Assembly (NCBI RefSeq): GCF_003012345.1
Contig: NZ_PVRV01000019.1
Coordinates: 248,001-312,000 of the forward strand
DNA length: 64,000 nucleotides
Reading direction: 5' to 3'
From: Phytohalomonas tamaricis
GTDB lineage: Bacteria; Pseudomonadota; Gammaproteobacteria; Pseudomonadales; Halomonadaceae
The translations under genes were made by a program, and so were the position numbers. This document shows positions 25,706-35,822 of the stretch, in pieces. Under the pieces are notes generated by a model. That model searched no databases. It saw only the letters and a list, made by a program, of their open reading frames with translations, and had not been told where the DNA came from. Position 1 is the stretch's first letter. Every line of letters starts with the position of its first letter.

Positions 25706-26380
25706 GTGAACGGACTCGATTACGATTACATGATGGGCCTGGCGCCCATCCTGCTTAAGTATCTGCCGCTGACGTTGGAAATGGCCGCAGCGGGCATGCT
25801 CTGCGCGTTAGTGCTGGCATCGCTATTGGCGATCATACGCGTGCTGCGCATTCCTGTTCTTAACGGCGCGACGCTGCTTTTCATCTCGTTTTTTCGTGGC
25901 ACGCCGCTGCTGGTGCAACTGTTTCTCTTTTACTATGGCCTGCCGCAAGTACTTGCCATCCTGACCCAGGTCAACGGTATCACGGCGACCATTCTTGGCC
26001 TGACCCTGCACTTCTCGGCTTACATGGCAGAGTCGATCCGCGCGGCCATTGTCGGCATTGATCGCAGCCAGACCGAGGCAGCCTTGTCGATCGGCATGAC
26101 CAATGCCCAGCTGATGCGAAGAATCATACTGCCTCAGGCTACCCGCGTTGCCGTGCCGACGCTGATGAACTATTTCATCGACATGATCAAGTCAACCTCG
26201 TTGGCCTTCACGCTGGGTGTTACCGAACTGATGGGCGCGACACAGAAGGAGGCGTCAGGCAGCTTTCTCTACTTCGAGGCCTTCCTGGTAGTGGCGATCA
26301 TCTACTGGGTGGTAGTCGAAACGTTGTCATTACTGCAGCGCTGGTTGGAAAAGCGGCTTAACAAGGCGTTTGTACGATGA
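25706..26380 (+). CDS. Polar amino-acid (cystine-type) ABC permease
   Basis: A 224-residue inner-membrane permease of the His/Glu/Gln/Arg/cystine family, about five membrane helices. It has [19 protein letters not shown] and the cytoplasmic EAA loop [21 protein letters not shown], which contacts the ATPase. It starts with GTG after a CGAGGACC site. A single permease gene implies a homodimeric channel. It resembles YecS/TcyL. The stop overlaps the ATPase start, a sign of coupled translation. Confidence 0.9.
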   Translation: MNGLDYDYMMGLAPILLKYLPLTLEMAAAGMLCALVLASLLAIIRVLRIPVLNGATLLFISFFRGTPLLVQLFLFYYGLPQVLAILTQVNGITATILGLTLHFSAYMAESIRAAIVGIDRSQTEAALSIGMTNAQLMRRIILPQATRVAVPTLMNYFIDMIKSTSLAFTLGVTELMGATQKEASGSFLYFEAFLVVAIIYWVVVETLSLLQRWLEKRLNKAFVR

Positions 26381-27132
26381 TCAAGGTTGAAAAGCTTATC
26401 AAGCGTTACGGCGCCAATACGGTGCTCAACGGTATCGATCTCAGTATCGAAAAGGGTGAAATCATCGTCGTGATCGGCCCGTCCGGTACCGGTAAATCGA
26501 CCCTGCTGCGCTGCATCAATTTTCTGGAATGCGCTGACAGCGGTCGCATTACCCTTGGCGGTCTGAGCGTCGATGCGGCCCGCGCCAGTAAACGGGACAT
26601 CCTGACGTTGCGCCGCCAGACCGCATTCGTGTTTCAGAACTATGCGCTTTTCGCCAACAAGAATGCGCTCGCCAATGTCGCCGAGCGGCTGATTATCGTC
26701 GATGGCTGGCCAAAGGCGCGCGCCCATGCCCGAGCACGCGAGATTCTTGAACGCATCGGGCTTGCCGACAAGGCCGATGCGTATCCCGCCGCGCTTTCCG
26801 GCGGGCAGCAACAGCGCGTTGGTATCGGCCGTGCGATGGCGGCTAATGCCGAATTGATTCTATTCGACGAACCTACCTCGGCCCTTGACCCCGAGTGGGT
26901 CGATGAAGTGCTCGGCCTGATGAAGGCGCTCGCCGCCGAGCGCCAAACCATGCTGGTGGTCACCCATGAGATGCAGTTCGCCCGCGATGTCGCCGACCGA
27001 GTCATCTTCATGGACGGTGGCCGCATTGTCGAGCAGGGCCCACCTGACAAGCTATTCACCGATCCGCAGGACGAACGCACCCGCGCTTTTCTACGCAAGG
27101 TGCTGGCCCAGCAACCCTCGCTCGCCCCCTAA
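26377..27132 (+). CDS. Polar amino-acid (cystine-type) ABC ATPase
   Basis: A 251-residue ATP-binding subunit: Walker [10 protein letters not shown] near residue 35, the Q-loop VFQNYALF, signature [14 protein letters not shown], Walker [14 protein letters not shown] and the H-loop VVTHEM. It is of the YecC/GlnQ class and starts at the ATGA overlap with the permease. It is the third gene of the import operon and is followed by a hairpin terminator. Together the three genes make a complete importer; cystine is the best guess for the substrate. Confidence 0.92.
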   Translation: MIKVEKLIKRYGANTVLNGIDLSIEKGEIIVVIGPSGTGKSTLLRCINFLECADSGRITLGGLSVDAARASKRDILTLRRQTAFVFQNYALFANKNALANVAERLIIVDGWPKARAHARAREILERIGLADKADAYPAALSGGQQQRVGIGRAMAANAELILFDEPTSALDPEWVDEVLGLMKALAAERQTMLVVTHEMQFARDVADRVIFMDGGRIVEQGPPDKLFTDPQDERTRAFLRKVLAQQPSLAP

Positions 27133-27166
27133 GGCTCATGGCAGCACCTGTGGCCTCTGGAAAAAT

Positions 27167-27194
27167 AAATGTCCCGCTATTTAGCGGGGCATTT
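27167..27194. terminator. Hairpin between the ABC importer and the HDOD gene
   Basis: Twelve-base-pair stem AAATGTCCCGCT / AGCGGGGCATTT with one T-G pair and a four-base loop, lying between convergent genes. It probably serves both, although the T-run on either side is short. Confidence 0.75.
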
Positions 27195-27230
27195 ACATCT
27201 TCAACCGTGCTGGAGGCGTCACGGCAATCG

Positions 27231-28058
27231 TTACGACAGCAGAAAATCAATGTCGTCCTTCTCGTCCATCAACGCCAGTATATCGTCGTAAAGCGTCAAC
27301 AGATCCAACGCCAGCGGCTGACGCACTTCGGACGGAAAATGCGCCATGGCCTCCTCTTCGCGCCGGCCATCCTTGATGCAGCCATGTAGATAGGACGCCA
27401 GATGGAGCACGGCGGCGTAAGGAGAAAAAGGAGTACGCGCTAGCGGATCGTTCTGGTAGGCGATAGCGATGCATAGCTCTTCGGGAAAACGCCAGCGCCG
27501 CAGCAGCTCGGCCCCGGCCTGGGTGTAGTCGTAGCCGAACTCATCGTGCTCGAGCGGCTCGCGCTCGGCGCCCTTCTCGACCTGTCGGTCGATGTGCTTC
27601 ATCGGCTCGGGATGGGCAATATGCATCAGGGTCGCGCCAATGTTATGTAGCACGCCGCAGGTGAAAGCCGTCTCGGTCCTGGCATACGGGCTGTTACGTG
27701 CAATCAGACGCGCGATGCTGGCGACCATGAAGGAATCACGCCAGAACTGGCGGGGGTCAAGCCCTTCAACTACTTTGAGCGCACCGACCACACCGGAGGC
27801 GATCACCAGCGTCCTGACGCTGTCGAAGCCGAGGATTACCACCGCATCATCGATTGAAGCGACGTTGCGGCCGGCGCCATAGCGAGTCGAATTGGCCAGG
27901 CGCAGCACCTTGAGCGTCAGGTTGGGGTCTTTCTTGATGTTGTTGGCGACGTCACTGACGTGCAGATGCTCGTCGTCGAAGCGCTCGATCAGCGCCATGA
28001 CCACCGCCGGCACGTTGGGCAGATGCTTGATCTGGTCGAAAAGCTGCTCTATGGACAT
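27231..28058 (-). CDS. HDOD domain protein
   Basis: A 275-residue single-domain HDOD protein. This is a degenerate relative of HD phosphohydrolases found in bacterial signalling, often linked to c-di-GMP, motility or stress, usually without catalytic activity. The domain starts at LPNVPAVVMALIERF, contains ILGFDSVRTLVIASGV, and has a GVLHNIGATLMH segment in place of the usual GLLHDIG: the Asp of the HD pair is replaced by Asn, consistent with lack of catalysis. No output or receiver domain is attached. It starts at 28058 after AGGG. Confidence 0.88.
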   Translation of the reverse strand: MSIEQLFDQIKHLPNVPAVVMALIERFDDEHLHVSDVANNIKKDPNLTLKVLRLANSTRYGAGRNVASIDDAVVILGFDSVRTLVIASGVVGALKVVEGLDPRQFWRDSFMVASIARLIARNSPYARTETAFTCGVLHNIGATLMHIAHPEPMKHIDRQVEKGAEREPLEHDEFGYDYTQAGAELLRRWRFPEELCIAIAYQNDPLARTPFSPYAAVLHLASYLHGCIKDGRREEEAMAHFPSEVRQPLALDLLTLYDDILALMDEKDDIDFLLS

Positions 28059-28109
28059 GGCCCTGAATCCTTCGGCACTACGGCCTTTTAGCTACACAAA
28101 AATATTATT

Positions 28110-28859
28110 CTACCCGCTGCGGCGTGCCTTGAGGTCATTGATCCAGCGCTGCATGCGCTCAAAATGGCTGCCCTGCCAATACACTTGAGCGCAGCGGTCG
28201 CATTGCCGGAAGTGTTCGAAGTACCGCCTGGTCTTGGGCTCGAGCAGGTCAATCACGCTCTCCTTCGCCACCTCATGCAGTATCCCGTTGCAGCGCGTAC
28301 AACGTTGGAACGCCGCTATCTCATCAAAGAGTTCCCAACGCACGCAGACTTCTTCAAGCTGCCGCATCGGTGCGTCAGCCCGTACGAAATAAGCATGCTC
28401 AATGATACGTCGCTTGAGCAGACTGCGATCTCGCGACAGCAGGATACGCCCTTCACGGGCGGAAATCTCGGCCAGCTCGGCGTCACCGAAGTCGTTGCGA
28501 TAGTCGCTATCGAAACCCAGCAGGCGCAGATAGCGCGCCAGCCGTCCGAGGTGAGCATCAAGCACAAAGCGCGGCGGCCACGGCGGTGGCAAACGCAGCA
28601 TGTACGGCGCGATACCCTGCGGCAGCGCCTCATGCGGGTAGACGTCGATGTTGCCGTCATCGTTTAGCAAAGCGTCGAAGCCAACCGCGTAGCCATCCAC
28701 GACGAGCGCCGCCACCTCGGTATGAGGCACGCCAAGCGCCTCGACGGCGTCCTTGATCGAAGCACGCCGCTCGAAGGTATAGATAATAGGTGCGCCCCGC
28801 TGCGCGCGGGGCAGGAAATCATTGAGCGAATGATGAAAGTGAAAACATGCGGTAGCCAT
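28110..28859 (-). CDS. Mut7-C RNase domain protein with N-terminal ubiquitin-like domain
   Basis: About 249 residues. The N-terminal half (to about residue 90) fits the Mut7-C ubiquitin-like domain. The C-terminal half fits the Mut7-C PIN-type RNase domain, seen as FVLDAHLGRLARYLRLLGFD, ILLSRDRSLLKRR and the zinc-ribbon cysteines CTRCNG and CDRCAQVYW. It is probably a cytoplasmic metal-dependent ribonuclease, based on domain resemblance only. A GTG nine bases further upstream is an alternative start; neither has a clear ribosome binding site. The gene precedes ureG in position but is separated from the urea operon by a gap with a hairpin. Confidence 0.85.
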   Translation of the reverse strand: MATACFHFHHSLNDFLPRAQRGAPIIYTFERRASIKDAVEALGVPHTEVAALVVDGYAVGFDALLNDDGNIDVYPHEALPQGIAPYMLRLPPPWPPRFVLDAHLGRLARYLRLLGFDSDYRNDFGDAELAEISAREGRILLSRDRSLLKRRIIEHAYFVRADAPMRQLEEVCVRWELFDEIAAFQRCTRCNGILHEVAKESVIDLLEPKTRRYFEHFRQCDRCAQVYWQGSHFERMQRWINDLKARRSG

Positions 28860-28890
28860 GCACGACACGCTTGGGCCGGTGAGTGAACTA

Positions 28891-28919
28891 CCGCCGGATA
28901 TCGTTGCTCGCTCCGGCGG
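28891..28919 (-). terminator. Hairpin at the end of the urea operon
   Basis: Eight-base-pair stem CCGCCGGA / TCCGGCGG just past the ureG stop on the minus strand. No T-run, so only a candidate. Confidence 0.45.
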
Positions 28920-28937
28920 CAGGGGACTCCCGTAAGA

Positions 28938-29594
<657 letters not shown>

Positions 29595-29629
29595 GTCGTT
29601 TGCCTCAATTGTTGTAGCGTCTAATCCGC

Positions 29630-30298
29630 TCAGCTTCTGAATAGGCGTGAATATTGCGTTTCATGCCAGGCACTCGCCAGCGCCAGTCCCGGCAGCGCCG
29701 GGCCCAAGTCATTATCTTCCCATCGTTCAGCGTCATCGATAGCAGCCACCAGCCGGGGCCGCAACTGCTCGATCAGCCGCTGTGCCGCACTCTGCCCGAG
29801 TGGCAGCGCCTTGCACGCCACGGCAAGCTGATTTTCCAGCCACGCCCAGCCAAAGCCGAGCATGGCTTGTCGCGCCGCCACGCCCCGCGCCTGCGCCGTG
29901 TAGGCAAACATTGTCACGTAGGCGGGCTGCGCCATCAGGCCGTGCGCGGGTAGCATGTCGAGCCCCTTGAGCAGACGCACCAGTGCCGTGCCGAGCTGGA
30001 CATCCTCCTCGACCAGCTCGCGGGTCTCGCGATTGGCGAGCAGCCAGGCATTCCATTGATAGAGCAGCGCGCCGTCCTGGGCCTGCCAAGCGGCATGCTG
30101 ACGCGCAAGCACCGGCAGCTCAAGCCTCGCCAGTCCGTCATCGAGCACGCCGGCGAGCCACGCGCCGAGGCTCGCCTCGTCATGCACCCAGCCGAGTTCG
30201 AAGGCACTCTCAAGGCCTTGCGACCAGGCGAAGGCGCCAATCGGCAGCGCCGGGCTGACCAGCTGCAACAGTCCCAGCAAGCCAAGATCAGTGTTCAT
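29630..30298 (-). CDS. ureF: Urease accessory protein UreF
   Basis: All-helical nickel-insertion factor, 222 residues, that bridges UreG and UreD and acts as the GTPase regulator. It begins at [24 protein letters not shown], the hallmark UreF start, and has the conserved YSRLFRS-type C-terminus that contacts UreG. The frame extends upstream, but the ATG at 30298 overlaps the ureE stop by 11 bases and is the natural start. Upstream is ureE, downstream ureG. Confidence 0.95.
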   Translation of the reverse strand: MNTDLGLLGLLQLVSPALPIGAFAWSQGLESAFELGWVHDEASLGAWLAGVLDDGLARLELPVLARQHAAWQAQDGALLYQWNAWLLANRETRELVEEDVQLGTALVRLLKGLDMLPAHGLMAQPAYVTMFAYTAQARGVAARQAMLGFGWAWLENQLAVACKALPLGQSAAQRLIEQLRPRLVAAIDDAERWEDNDLGPALPGLALASAWHETQYSRLFRS

Positions 30299-30803
30299 GG
30301 GTGTGCTTATGCTCGTTATGGTCGTGTGTATGATGACCGTGAGAGTGACCTTCGCCAGCGGCGTAGGCGCCCGGCTCAGGGTCGAACGGGCCATCGTGAC
30401 GTTCGAGCCTCGCACCAAGGCGTTCGGCCAACGCTTCAAGCACATGATCGGGCTGCAAGCGCACATAGCCCTGACCGTCCTCTGTTTCGCCGATCGCCAG
30501 CGGCACGTGCCGGTTACCCAAGTGATAGCACAGTCGCGCCAGCGGCAGCCCAGAGGCGACGTAAGCGGTTACTACCGGCTCGGCGGCGGCACGGATCACC
30601 ACGATCTGGCTATCCTCGGTGGCAAGGCAGTCGCCGTCGCGCAGCACCGGCCCGCGGTCGAGAAACAGCCCGATCTCGCTACCACTGTCGCCTACTGCCC
30701 TGAGACGGCCGCGCTGGCGCTGCTCGAAGGTCAGCGTCAGGGTATCGGCCAGCGCGCCGGCGCTGTCGCAGCCGGCGCCGAGGCGTTGAATCGCTCTAAG
30801 CAT
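30288..30803 (-). CDS. ureE: Urease nickel metallochaperone UreE
   Basis: Dimeric nickel-delivery protein, 171 residues. The N-terminal half is the peptide-binding domain (TLTLTFEQRQRGRLRA, LFLDRGPVLRDGDCL). The metal-binding domain contains CYHLGNRHVPL with the central nickel-site His. The C-terminus is strongly His-rich (a [20 protein letters not shown] type ending), as in UreE proteins that buffer nickel. The ATG at 30803 was chosen over the longer frame because it gives a standard N-terminus; it follows ureC by 19 bases. Confidence 0.95.
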   Translation of the reverse strand: MLRAIQRLGAGCDSAGALADTLTLTFEQRQRGRLRAVGDSGSEIGLFLDRGPVLRDGDCLATEDSQIVVIRAAAEPVVTAYVASGLPLARLCYHLGNRHVPLAIGETEDGQGYVRLQPDHVLEALAERLGARLERHDGPFDPEPGAYAAGEGHSHGHHTHDHNEHKHTHEH

Positions 30804-30822
30804 GAATACATTCTCGCAGGCG

Positions 30823-32529
30823 TTAAAAGAGATGATAGCGCTGCGCCAATGGCAGCTCCCGCGCCGGCTCGCACACCAGCAGTTCGCCGTCGGCGCGCAC
30901 TTCGTAGGTCTGGGCATCGACCTCGATCTTTGGCAGCGCGGCGTTGAGCTTCATGTCACCCTTGCGCACGCCGCGCACGTTCTTGACCGCGCTCAAGGTG
31001 CTGGCCAGCCCGAGCCGCCCGGCCAGGCCGGCGTCGATCGCTGCCTGACTGACAAACGACAGCCGCGTGGCGCTGGCGGCGCGGCCGAAGGCGCCGAACA
31101 TCGGCCGGTAGTGGACCGGCTGCGGGGTTGGGATCGAGGCGTTGGGATCACCCATCGGCGCCATCGCGATCATGCCGCCCTTGAGAATCAGCGCCGGCTT
31201 GACGCCGAAGAAAGCCGGCGACCACAGCACCAGATCGGCGAGCTTGCCGACCTCGACCGAGCCGACCTCGTGGCTGATGCCGTGGGTGATCGCCGGATTG
31301 ACGGTGTACTTAGCTACGTAGCGCTTGGCGCGGAAGTTGTCGGCGCCGAGCGCGACGTCGCTGTCGAGCAGGCCACGCTGGGTCTTCATCTTGTGCGCGG
31401 TCTGCCAGGTGCGGCAGATTACCTCACCAACCCGGCCCATCGCCTGAGAGTCGGAGGCAATCATCGACAGCGCGCCGAGGTCGTGGAGGATATCCTCGGC
31501 GGCGATCGTCTCGCGGCGGATGCGCGAGTCGGCAAACGCCACGTCCTCGGGAATGTTGGGGTCAAGGTGGTGACACACCATCAGCATGTCGAGGTGCTCA
31601 TCGATGGTGTTGATGGTGTAGGGCCGCGTCGGGTTGGTCGACGACGGCAGCACGTAATCGTAGCCGCAAGCGGTAATGATGTCCGGCGCATGGCCGCCAC
31701 CTGCCCCTTCAGTGTGATAGGTGTGGATGCCGCGCGCCTTGAATGCGGCGATGGTGTCCTCGACGAAGCCTGACTCATTGAGGGTATCGGTATGGATCGC
31801 AACCTGGATATCGAAGCGCTCAGCCACGTTCAGGCAGTTATCGATCGATGCTGGCGTGGTGCCCCAATCCTCGTGCAGCTTGAGCCCCATCGCACCGGCG
31901 CGGACCTGCGCTTCCAGCGCCTCGGGCAGGCTGGCGTTGCCCTTGCCGAGAAAGCCGATATTCATCGGCAGGCCATCGACGGCCTGCAGCATACGTGCCA
32001 TGTGCCAGGCACCCGGCGTACAGGTAGTGGCATTGGTGCCGGTAGCCGGTCCGGTGCCGCCGCCGAGCATAGTGGTAACGCCGGAGGCCAGCGCTTCCTC
32101 GACCTGCTGCGGGCAGATGAAATGAATGTGGGCGTCGATACCGCCAGCGGTGAGGATCTTACCCTCGCCAGCGATCACCTCGGTGATCGGCCCAAGCGGG
32201 ATGGTCACGCCCGGCTGCACGTCGGGATTGCCGGCCTTGCCGATCGCCATGATCCGCCCGCCCTTGATCGCCACGTCGGCCTTGACGATGCCCCACCAGT
32301 CGAGGATCAACGCATTGGTGATTACCGTGTCAGGCACACCCTCATCGCAGCGCTGGCTTTGGCCCATGCCGTCGCGGATTACCTTGCCGCCCCCGAACTT
32401 GACCTCCTCACCGTAGATAGTGAAGTCCTGCTCGACCTCGATGAACAGCTCGGTATCGCCCAGGCGTACACGGTCGCCGACGGTCGGGCCGTACATATCG
32501 GCGTAGGCGCGGCGTGAAATCGTCGCCAT
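30823..32529 (-). CDS. ureC: Urease alpha subunit
   Basis: Catalytic subunit of nickel urease, hydrolysing urea to ammonia and carbamate. Length 568 residues is standard. Active-site elements are present: [10 protein letters not shown] (first two Ni ligands), GLKLHEDWG with the carbamylated Lys, [12 protein letters not shown], the [15 protein letters not shown] region, the mobile-flap [19 protein letters not shown] with its Cys replaced in sequence as VCHH and its His conserved, and [11 protein letters not shown] with the Asp ligand. The start at 32529 has an AAGGAG site; ureB ends just before it. Confidence 0.98.
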   Translation of the reverse strand: MATISRRAYADMYGPTVGDRVRLGDTELFIEVEQDFTIYGEEVKFGGGKVIRDGMGQSQRCDEGVPDTVITNALILDWWGIVKADVAIKGGRIMAIGKAGNPDVQPGVTIPLGPITEVIAGEGKILTAGGIDAHIHFICPQQVEEALASGVTTMLGGGTGPATGTNATTCTPGAWHMARMLQAVDGLPMNIGFLGKGNASLPEALEAQVRAGAMGLKLHEDWGTTPASIDNCLNVAERFDIQVAIHTDTLNESGFVEDTIAAFKARGIHTYHTEGAGGGHAPDIITACGYDYVLPSSTNPTRPYTINTIDEHLDMLMVCHHLDPNIPEDVAFADSRIRRETIAAEDILHDLGALSMIASDSQAMGRVGEVICRTWQTAHKMKTQRGLLDSDVALGADNFRAKRYVAKYTVNPAITHGISHEVGSVEVGKLADLVLWSPAFFGVKPALILKGGMIAMAPMGDPNASIPTPQPVHYRPMFGAFGRAASATRLSFVSQAAIDAGLAGRLGLASTLSAVKNVRGVRKGDMKLNAALPKIEVDAQTYEVRADGELLVCEPARELPLAQRYHLF

Positions 32530-32531
32530 GG

Positions 32532-32852
32532 TTATTCTCCTTGTCCGTCGAGGCTATTCATCACCTCGCCGCGAAAGCCGTAGACCTTACGCTCGCCGGC
32601 ATAAGGGATCAGCGCCACCTCGCGAGACTGGCCAGGCTCGAAGCGGATCGCCGAGCCGGCCGGCACATCGAGGCGAAAGCCGCGTGCTTTCGCGCGGTCG
32701 AAGAGCAACGCCGGGTTGGTCTCGGCAAAATGGTAGTGGGAGCCGACCTGCACCGGCCGGTCGCCCGAGTTGGCGACTTCAAGCGTGACTCGCTCGCGCC
32801 CCTCGTTTAATTCAATATCGCCGCTGCGCAGCTGGTACTCACCGGGAATCAT
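32532..32852 (-). CDS. ureB: Urease beta subunit
   Basis: Structural subunit of the urease trimer, 106 residues, separate from gamma as in most bacteria. It opens with [20 protein letters not shown] and includes [18 protein letters not shown], both diagnostic. The ATG at 32852 follows GGAGCAG and matches the usual UreB start; an upstream in-frame start is less likely. The gap to ureA is unusually long, about 190 bases, and is filled by a MITE-like repeat. Confidence 0.97.
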   Translation of the reverse strand: MIPGEYQLRSGDIELNEGRERVTLEVANSGDRPVQVGSHYHFAETNPALLFDRAKARGFRLDVPAGSAIRFEPGQSREVALIPYAGERKVYGFRGEVMNSLDGQGE

Positions 32853-32904
32853 GATTGTTCTGCTCCGCAAATTGATAAACGCTTGACCTTTTCTGAGCAG
32901 GCGG

Positions 32905-33033
32905 AAATGAGCGAGCGAAGGCCAGGCCGGGCCGCGTAGGCAAGGCGGCGAGCAATAAAAAAGCGGAGTTGACTGTAGTCAATGAGCGTTTTTTATTGCG
33001 AAGCCAACACGGCATGGCCGAGCGCAGCCATTT
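32905..33033 (+). repeat. MITE-like intergenic inverted-repeat element, copy 1 (ureA/ureB gap)
   Basis: Outer arms are AAATGAGCGAGCGAAGGCCA at the left and its near-complement (TGGCCGAGCGCAGCCATTT) at the right. The inside folds as CAATAAAAAAGC / GCGTTTTTTATTG around a perfect TTGACT-GT-AGTCAA core. The same outer sequence (GAGCG.AGGCCAG) recurs at 38631-38766 and, inverted, at 61535-61654. Confidence 0.85.
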
Positions 33034-33041
33034 CATACCCC

Positions 33042-33344
33042 CTAAACGATTGGGTTGTGGACGGTGACTAATTTGGTCCCATCCGGGAAGGTCGCCTCGA
33101 CCTGCACCTCATCGACCATCTCGGCGATGCCCTCCATCACTTCATCGCGGCTCAGCACCTCGCGTCCCAGGCTCATCAGCTCAGCGACACTCTTGCCGTC
33201 GCGGGCACCCTCAAGAATCTCGGCGCTGATCAAGGCCACCGCCTCGGGGTAGTTGAGCTTGAGACCACGCGCCTTACGGCGCTCGGCAAGTAACGCGGCG
33301 GTGAACAGCAAAAGCTTGTCCTTGTCGCGGGGTGTTAGTTCCAT
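33042..33344 (-). CDS. ureA: Urease gamma subunit
   Basis: Small structural subunit, 100 residues, with the diagnostic opening [20 protein letters not shown], the stretch [20 protein letters not shown], and the ending [11 protein letters not shown]. The start at 33344 follows AAGGGAC. It is separated from ureD by 24 bases. The stop is followed within a few bases by the repeat element that splits it from ureB. Confidence 0.98.
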   Translation of the reverse strand: MELTPRDKDKLLLFTAALLAERRKARGLKLNYPEAVALISAEILEGARDGKSVAELMSLGREVLSRDEVMEGIAEMVDEVQVEATFPDGTKLVTVHNPIV

Positions 33345-33368
33345 GGCATGTCCCTTATCGATTCATTA

Positions 33369-34247
33369 TCAGGTAAACCAGATCCGCGGCGGGCAGGCCT
33401 CGCGCCCGGCCAGTAGCGGCCTTAGCAGTGCCCACGCCTCATGGCACAGCGCGCGCGCCTCGTTGAGTTCATCGCCGAGATAGCGCAGCAGCAGCACATC
33501 AAGGCGCACCGTCACCGCCCAACGCGTGGAGGGGGCGATATGTTCGCGCAGCGTCTCGACGGCCAATTTCATGTCGGGCAGGCCGACCGCCCACAGCGTC
33601 GCCTGTACGGCGTGGCCGCCCTGGCCCCAGCGACCATGAAAGCGTGGATGGTGGGGGTCAAGCGGCTGACGCTCGATCCACAGCGGTCGACCGTCGCGGA
33701 CGAGGCGGAAATGTTGCTCGATGCGCCCGCTTTCAAACGGCAGGCGGCTGGCCGGCCGGCCCAGCGCCATCGCCTCCCACCCCAGGCAGCGTGCGTTGCC
33801 GCTCAGCGCGATTTCGACCGACTGCCGCCCCTTGGAGCCATCGAAGGCGATCGTCTCCTGCGGCAGCCATTCGAGCAGGCCACCGTCCTCGACGTCGAGC
33901 CGGGTATGCTGCTGCCAGGCGACGCCGTGGCTGTCGGCACGGTAAAGCTTGGCCGCCGCCGGCGTGGTCAACAGCGCCTGGGCACCCTCTGCCACGTGGG
34001 CAGAAATCGCCAGCCGGTCGCCGCTGACCAGCCCGCCGGGCGGATGAAGCAGATAAACGTGGCAGACCTCGCCTTCGGGGTAGAACGGGCGCTGGACGCG
34101 CAGCGGACCGTGATGATGACAGCGCTTGAGCCGTGTCGCGCCGCCGCTATGGATGAAGCCGAGCTCGAGGCTAGCGTCCCAGCGGCGCGATGCGTCGAAG
34201 CGATGGCCATGGTCGGTGTTCAGACGTTCTGGCAGCGGTGCCGTCAT
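33369..34247 (-). CDS. ureD: Urease accessory protein UreD
   Basis: Scaffold of the UreDFG activation complex, guiding nickel into the alpha subunit, 292 residues. The family pattern is visible: SGGATRLKRCHHHGPLRVQRPF, the HPPGGLVSGDRL motif, LLTTPAAAKLYR and LEWLPQETIAFDGS. The ATG at 34247 follows a GAGG stretch. It starts the ure section of the operon directly behind urtE. Confidence 0.95.
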   Translation of the reverse strand: MTAPLPERLNTDHGHRFDASRRWDASLELGFIHSGGATRLKRCHHHGPLRVQRPFYPEGEVCHVYLLHPPGGLVSGDRLAISAHVAEGAQALLTTPAAAKLYRADSHGVAWQQHTRLDVEDGGLLEWLPQETIAFDGSKGRQSVEIALSGNARCLGWEAMALGRPASRLPFESGRIEQHFRLVRDGRPLWIERQPLDPHHPRFHGRWGQGGHAVQATLWAVGLPDMKLAVETLREHIAPSTRWAVTVRLDVLLLRYLGDELNEARALCHEAWALLRPLLAGREACPPRIWFT

Positions 34248-34269
34248 GCGTAATTACATCCTCAAGCGT

Positions 34270-34968
34270 TCAAACGGTGAGATGCGTCTTGACCAGCGCG
34301 TCCGAGAGCTCACCAATCGCCCCGCCGGCCACCTGGCGGCCGCGGTCGAGCAGCGCGAAGCGGTCGGCGAACTTGCGCGCGAAGGGCAGCTTCTGCTCGA
34401 CCAGCAGCACCGTCAAGCCATCCTCCTGGTTGAGCCGCCGGAGCACCGCGCCGATCTCGGCGACGATGTTGGGCTGGATGCCCTCGCCCGGCTCGTCGAG
34501 GATCAGAAGCCTGGGATCGATCACCAGCGCGCGGCCGATGGCGAGCTGCTGCTGCTGGCCGCCGGAGAGATCACCGCCGCGCCGGCCGCGCATCTCCCTG
34601 AGCACCGGAAACAATTCATAGATGCGCTCGGGCACGCTGCGCTTTTTGTCCCGGCGCGCCGGCAGGCCGATACGCAGGTTTTCCTCGACGGTAAGCAGCG
34701 GAAATATCTGCCGGCCCTGAGGCACATAGCCGATGCCGAGCGTCGCACGCGCCTCGGGGCGGCGACGGACGATATCCGTGCCATCGAAGCGAATCGCCCC
34801 GCTCGCCACCGCGACCTCGCCCATGATCGCTTTCAATAGCGTGGTCTTGCCGACGCCGTTGCGCCCCATCACGCAGGTGCACTGCCCGGTCGGCACTTCA
34901 AGATCGAGATCCCATAGGGTGTGGCTCTCGCCGTAGAACTGATTGACCTTTTCGACGTTCAGCATCAC
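34270..34968 (-). CDS. urtE: Urea ABC transporter ATPase UrtE
   Basis: LivF-type ATPase of the urea importer, 232 residues. Walker A GRNGVGKTT, Q-loop YVPQGRQIFPLL, signature LSGGQQQQLAIGRA, Walker B LLILDEPGEGIQPN and H-loop position VEQKLPFARKF (Gln instead of His, as in many LivF/UrtE proteins). The start region is GTGATG overlapping the urtD stop, with an AGGAGGAG site upstream; the initiator may be GTG at 34968 or ATG at 34965. Confidence 0.95.
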   Translation of the reverse strand: MMLNVEKVNQFYGESHTLWDLDLEVPTGQCTCVMGRNGVGKTTLLKAIMGEVAVASGAIRFDGTDIVRRRPEARATLGIGYVPQGRQIFPLLTVEENLRIGLPARRDKKRSVPERIYELFPVLREMRGRRGGDLSGGQQQQLAIGRALVIDPRLLILDEPGEGIQPNIVAEIGAVLRRLNQEDGLTVLLVEQKLPFARKFADRFALLDRGRQVAGGAIGELSDALVKTHLTV

Positions 34969-35822
34969 GCCATCTCCTCCTGCGGCGCGCCCAGATAAAC
35001 CTCGACTACCTTGGGGTCGTTGGATACCTCGTCCATCGAGCCTTCGGCGAGCACGCTGCCCTGATGAAGCACGGTGACGGTGCGAGCGATGGAACGCACG
35101 AAGCCCATATCGTGCTCAACCACCACCACGGATTGCTGGCCCGCCAGCCGGGTCAGGAGCTCGGCGGTGCGCTGCATCTCCTGCTCGGTCATACCAGCGA
35201 CCGGTTCGTCGACCAGCAAAAGGCGCGGGCGCTGCATCAGCAGCATGCCGATCTCGAGCCATTGTTTCTGACCGTGGGAGAGCACCCCGGCCGGACGTCG
35301 GTACTCTTGAGCCAGACCGATAGTGTCGAGCACCTCGTCGATGCGTCCGCGTGATTCAGAGTTGAGCCGGGCGGTAAACGTCGCCCACACCCGCTTGTCG
35401 CCGGCCATGGCGAGTTCGAGGTTCTCGAATACGGAAAGCGCCTCGAACACGGTAGGCTTCTGGAACTTGCGGCCGATGCCGAGGCGGGCAATCTCGGGTT
35501 CGCTCAGTGAGAGTAAATTATGGCGCGAGCCGAACCACGCCTGACCGCTGTCAGGGCGGGTCTTGCCGGTGATGATATCCATCATCGTGGTCTTGCCGGC
35601 CCCGTTGGGGCCGATGATGCACCTGAGCTCGCCATCATCGATGGTCAGGTTGAGGTTGTTGATCGCCTTGAAACCGTCGAAGCTGACCGAGACGTCCTCG
35701 AGATAGAGGATCGGCCCATGACGGGTATCGACCGGTGACTCCTGCGGCACCATGAAGTCAAAGACCCGGTCGGGACGGGCAAGCTCGCGCACCCGTTTCA
35801 GCGTCGCGTTCACCTTGTTCAT
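34965..35822 (-). CDS. urtD: Urea ABC transporter ATPase UrtD
   Basis: LivG-type ATPase, 285 residues, with a roughly 40-residue N-terminal extension before the domain, typical of UrtD. Walker A GPNGAGKTTMMD, Q-loop GRKFQKPTVF, signature LSHGQKQWLEIGMLL, Walker B LLLVDEPVAGMT and H-loop VVEHDMGF are visible. The ATG at 35822 overlaps the urtC stop (ATGA). The frame is open much further upstream but lies antisense-coherent inside urtC, so I chose the overlap start. Confidence 0.96.
   Translation of the reverse strand: MNKVNATLKRVRELARPDRVFDFMVPQESPVDTRHGPILYLEDVSVSFDGFKAINNLNLTIDDGELRCIIGPNGAGKTTMMDIITGKTRPDSGQAWFGSRHNLLSLSEPEIARLGIGRKFQKPTVFEALSVFENLELAMAGDKRVWATFTARLNSESRGRIDEVLDTIGLAQEYRRPAGVLSHGQKQWLEIGMLLMQRPRLLLVDEPVAGMTEQEMQRTAELLTRLAGQQSVVVVEHDMGFVRSIARTVTVLHQGSVLAEGSMDEVSNDPKVVEVYLGAPQEEMA

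Noticed and set aside
30802-31773. Long frames antisense to ureC and other urease genes
   Set aside because: Same explanation: codon-bias shadows of conserved genes with no independent evidence.
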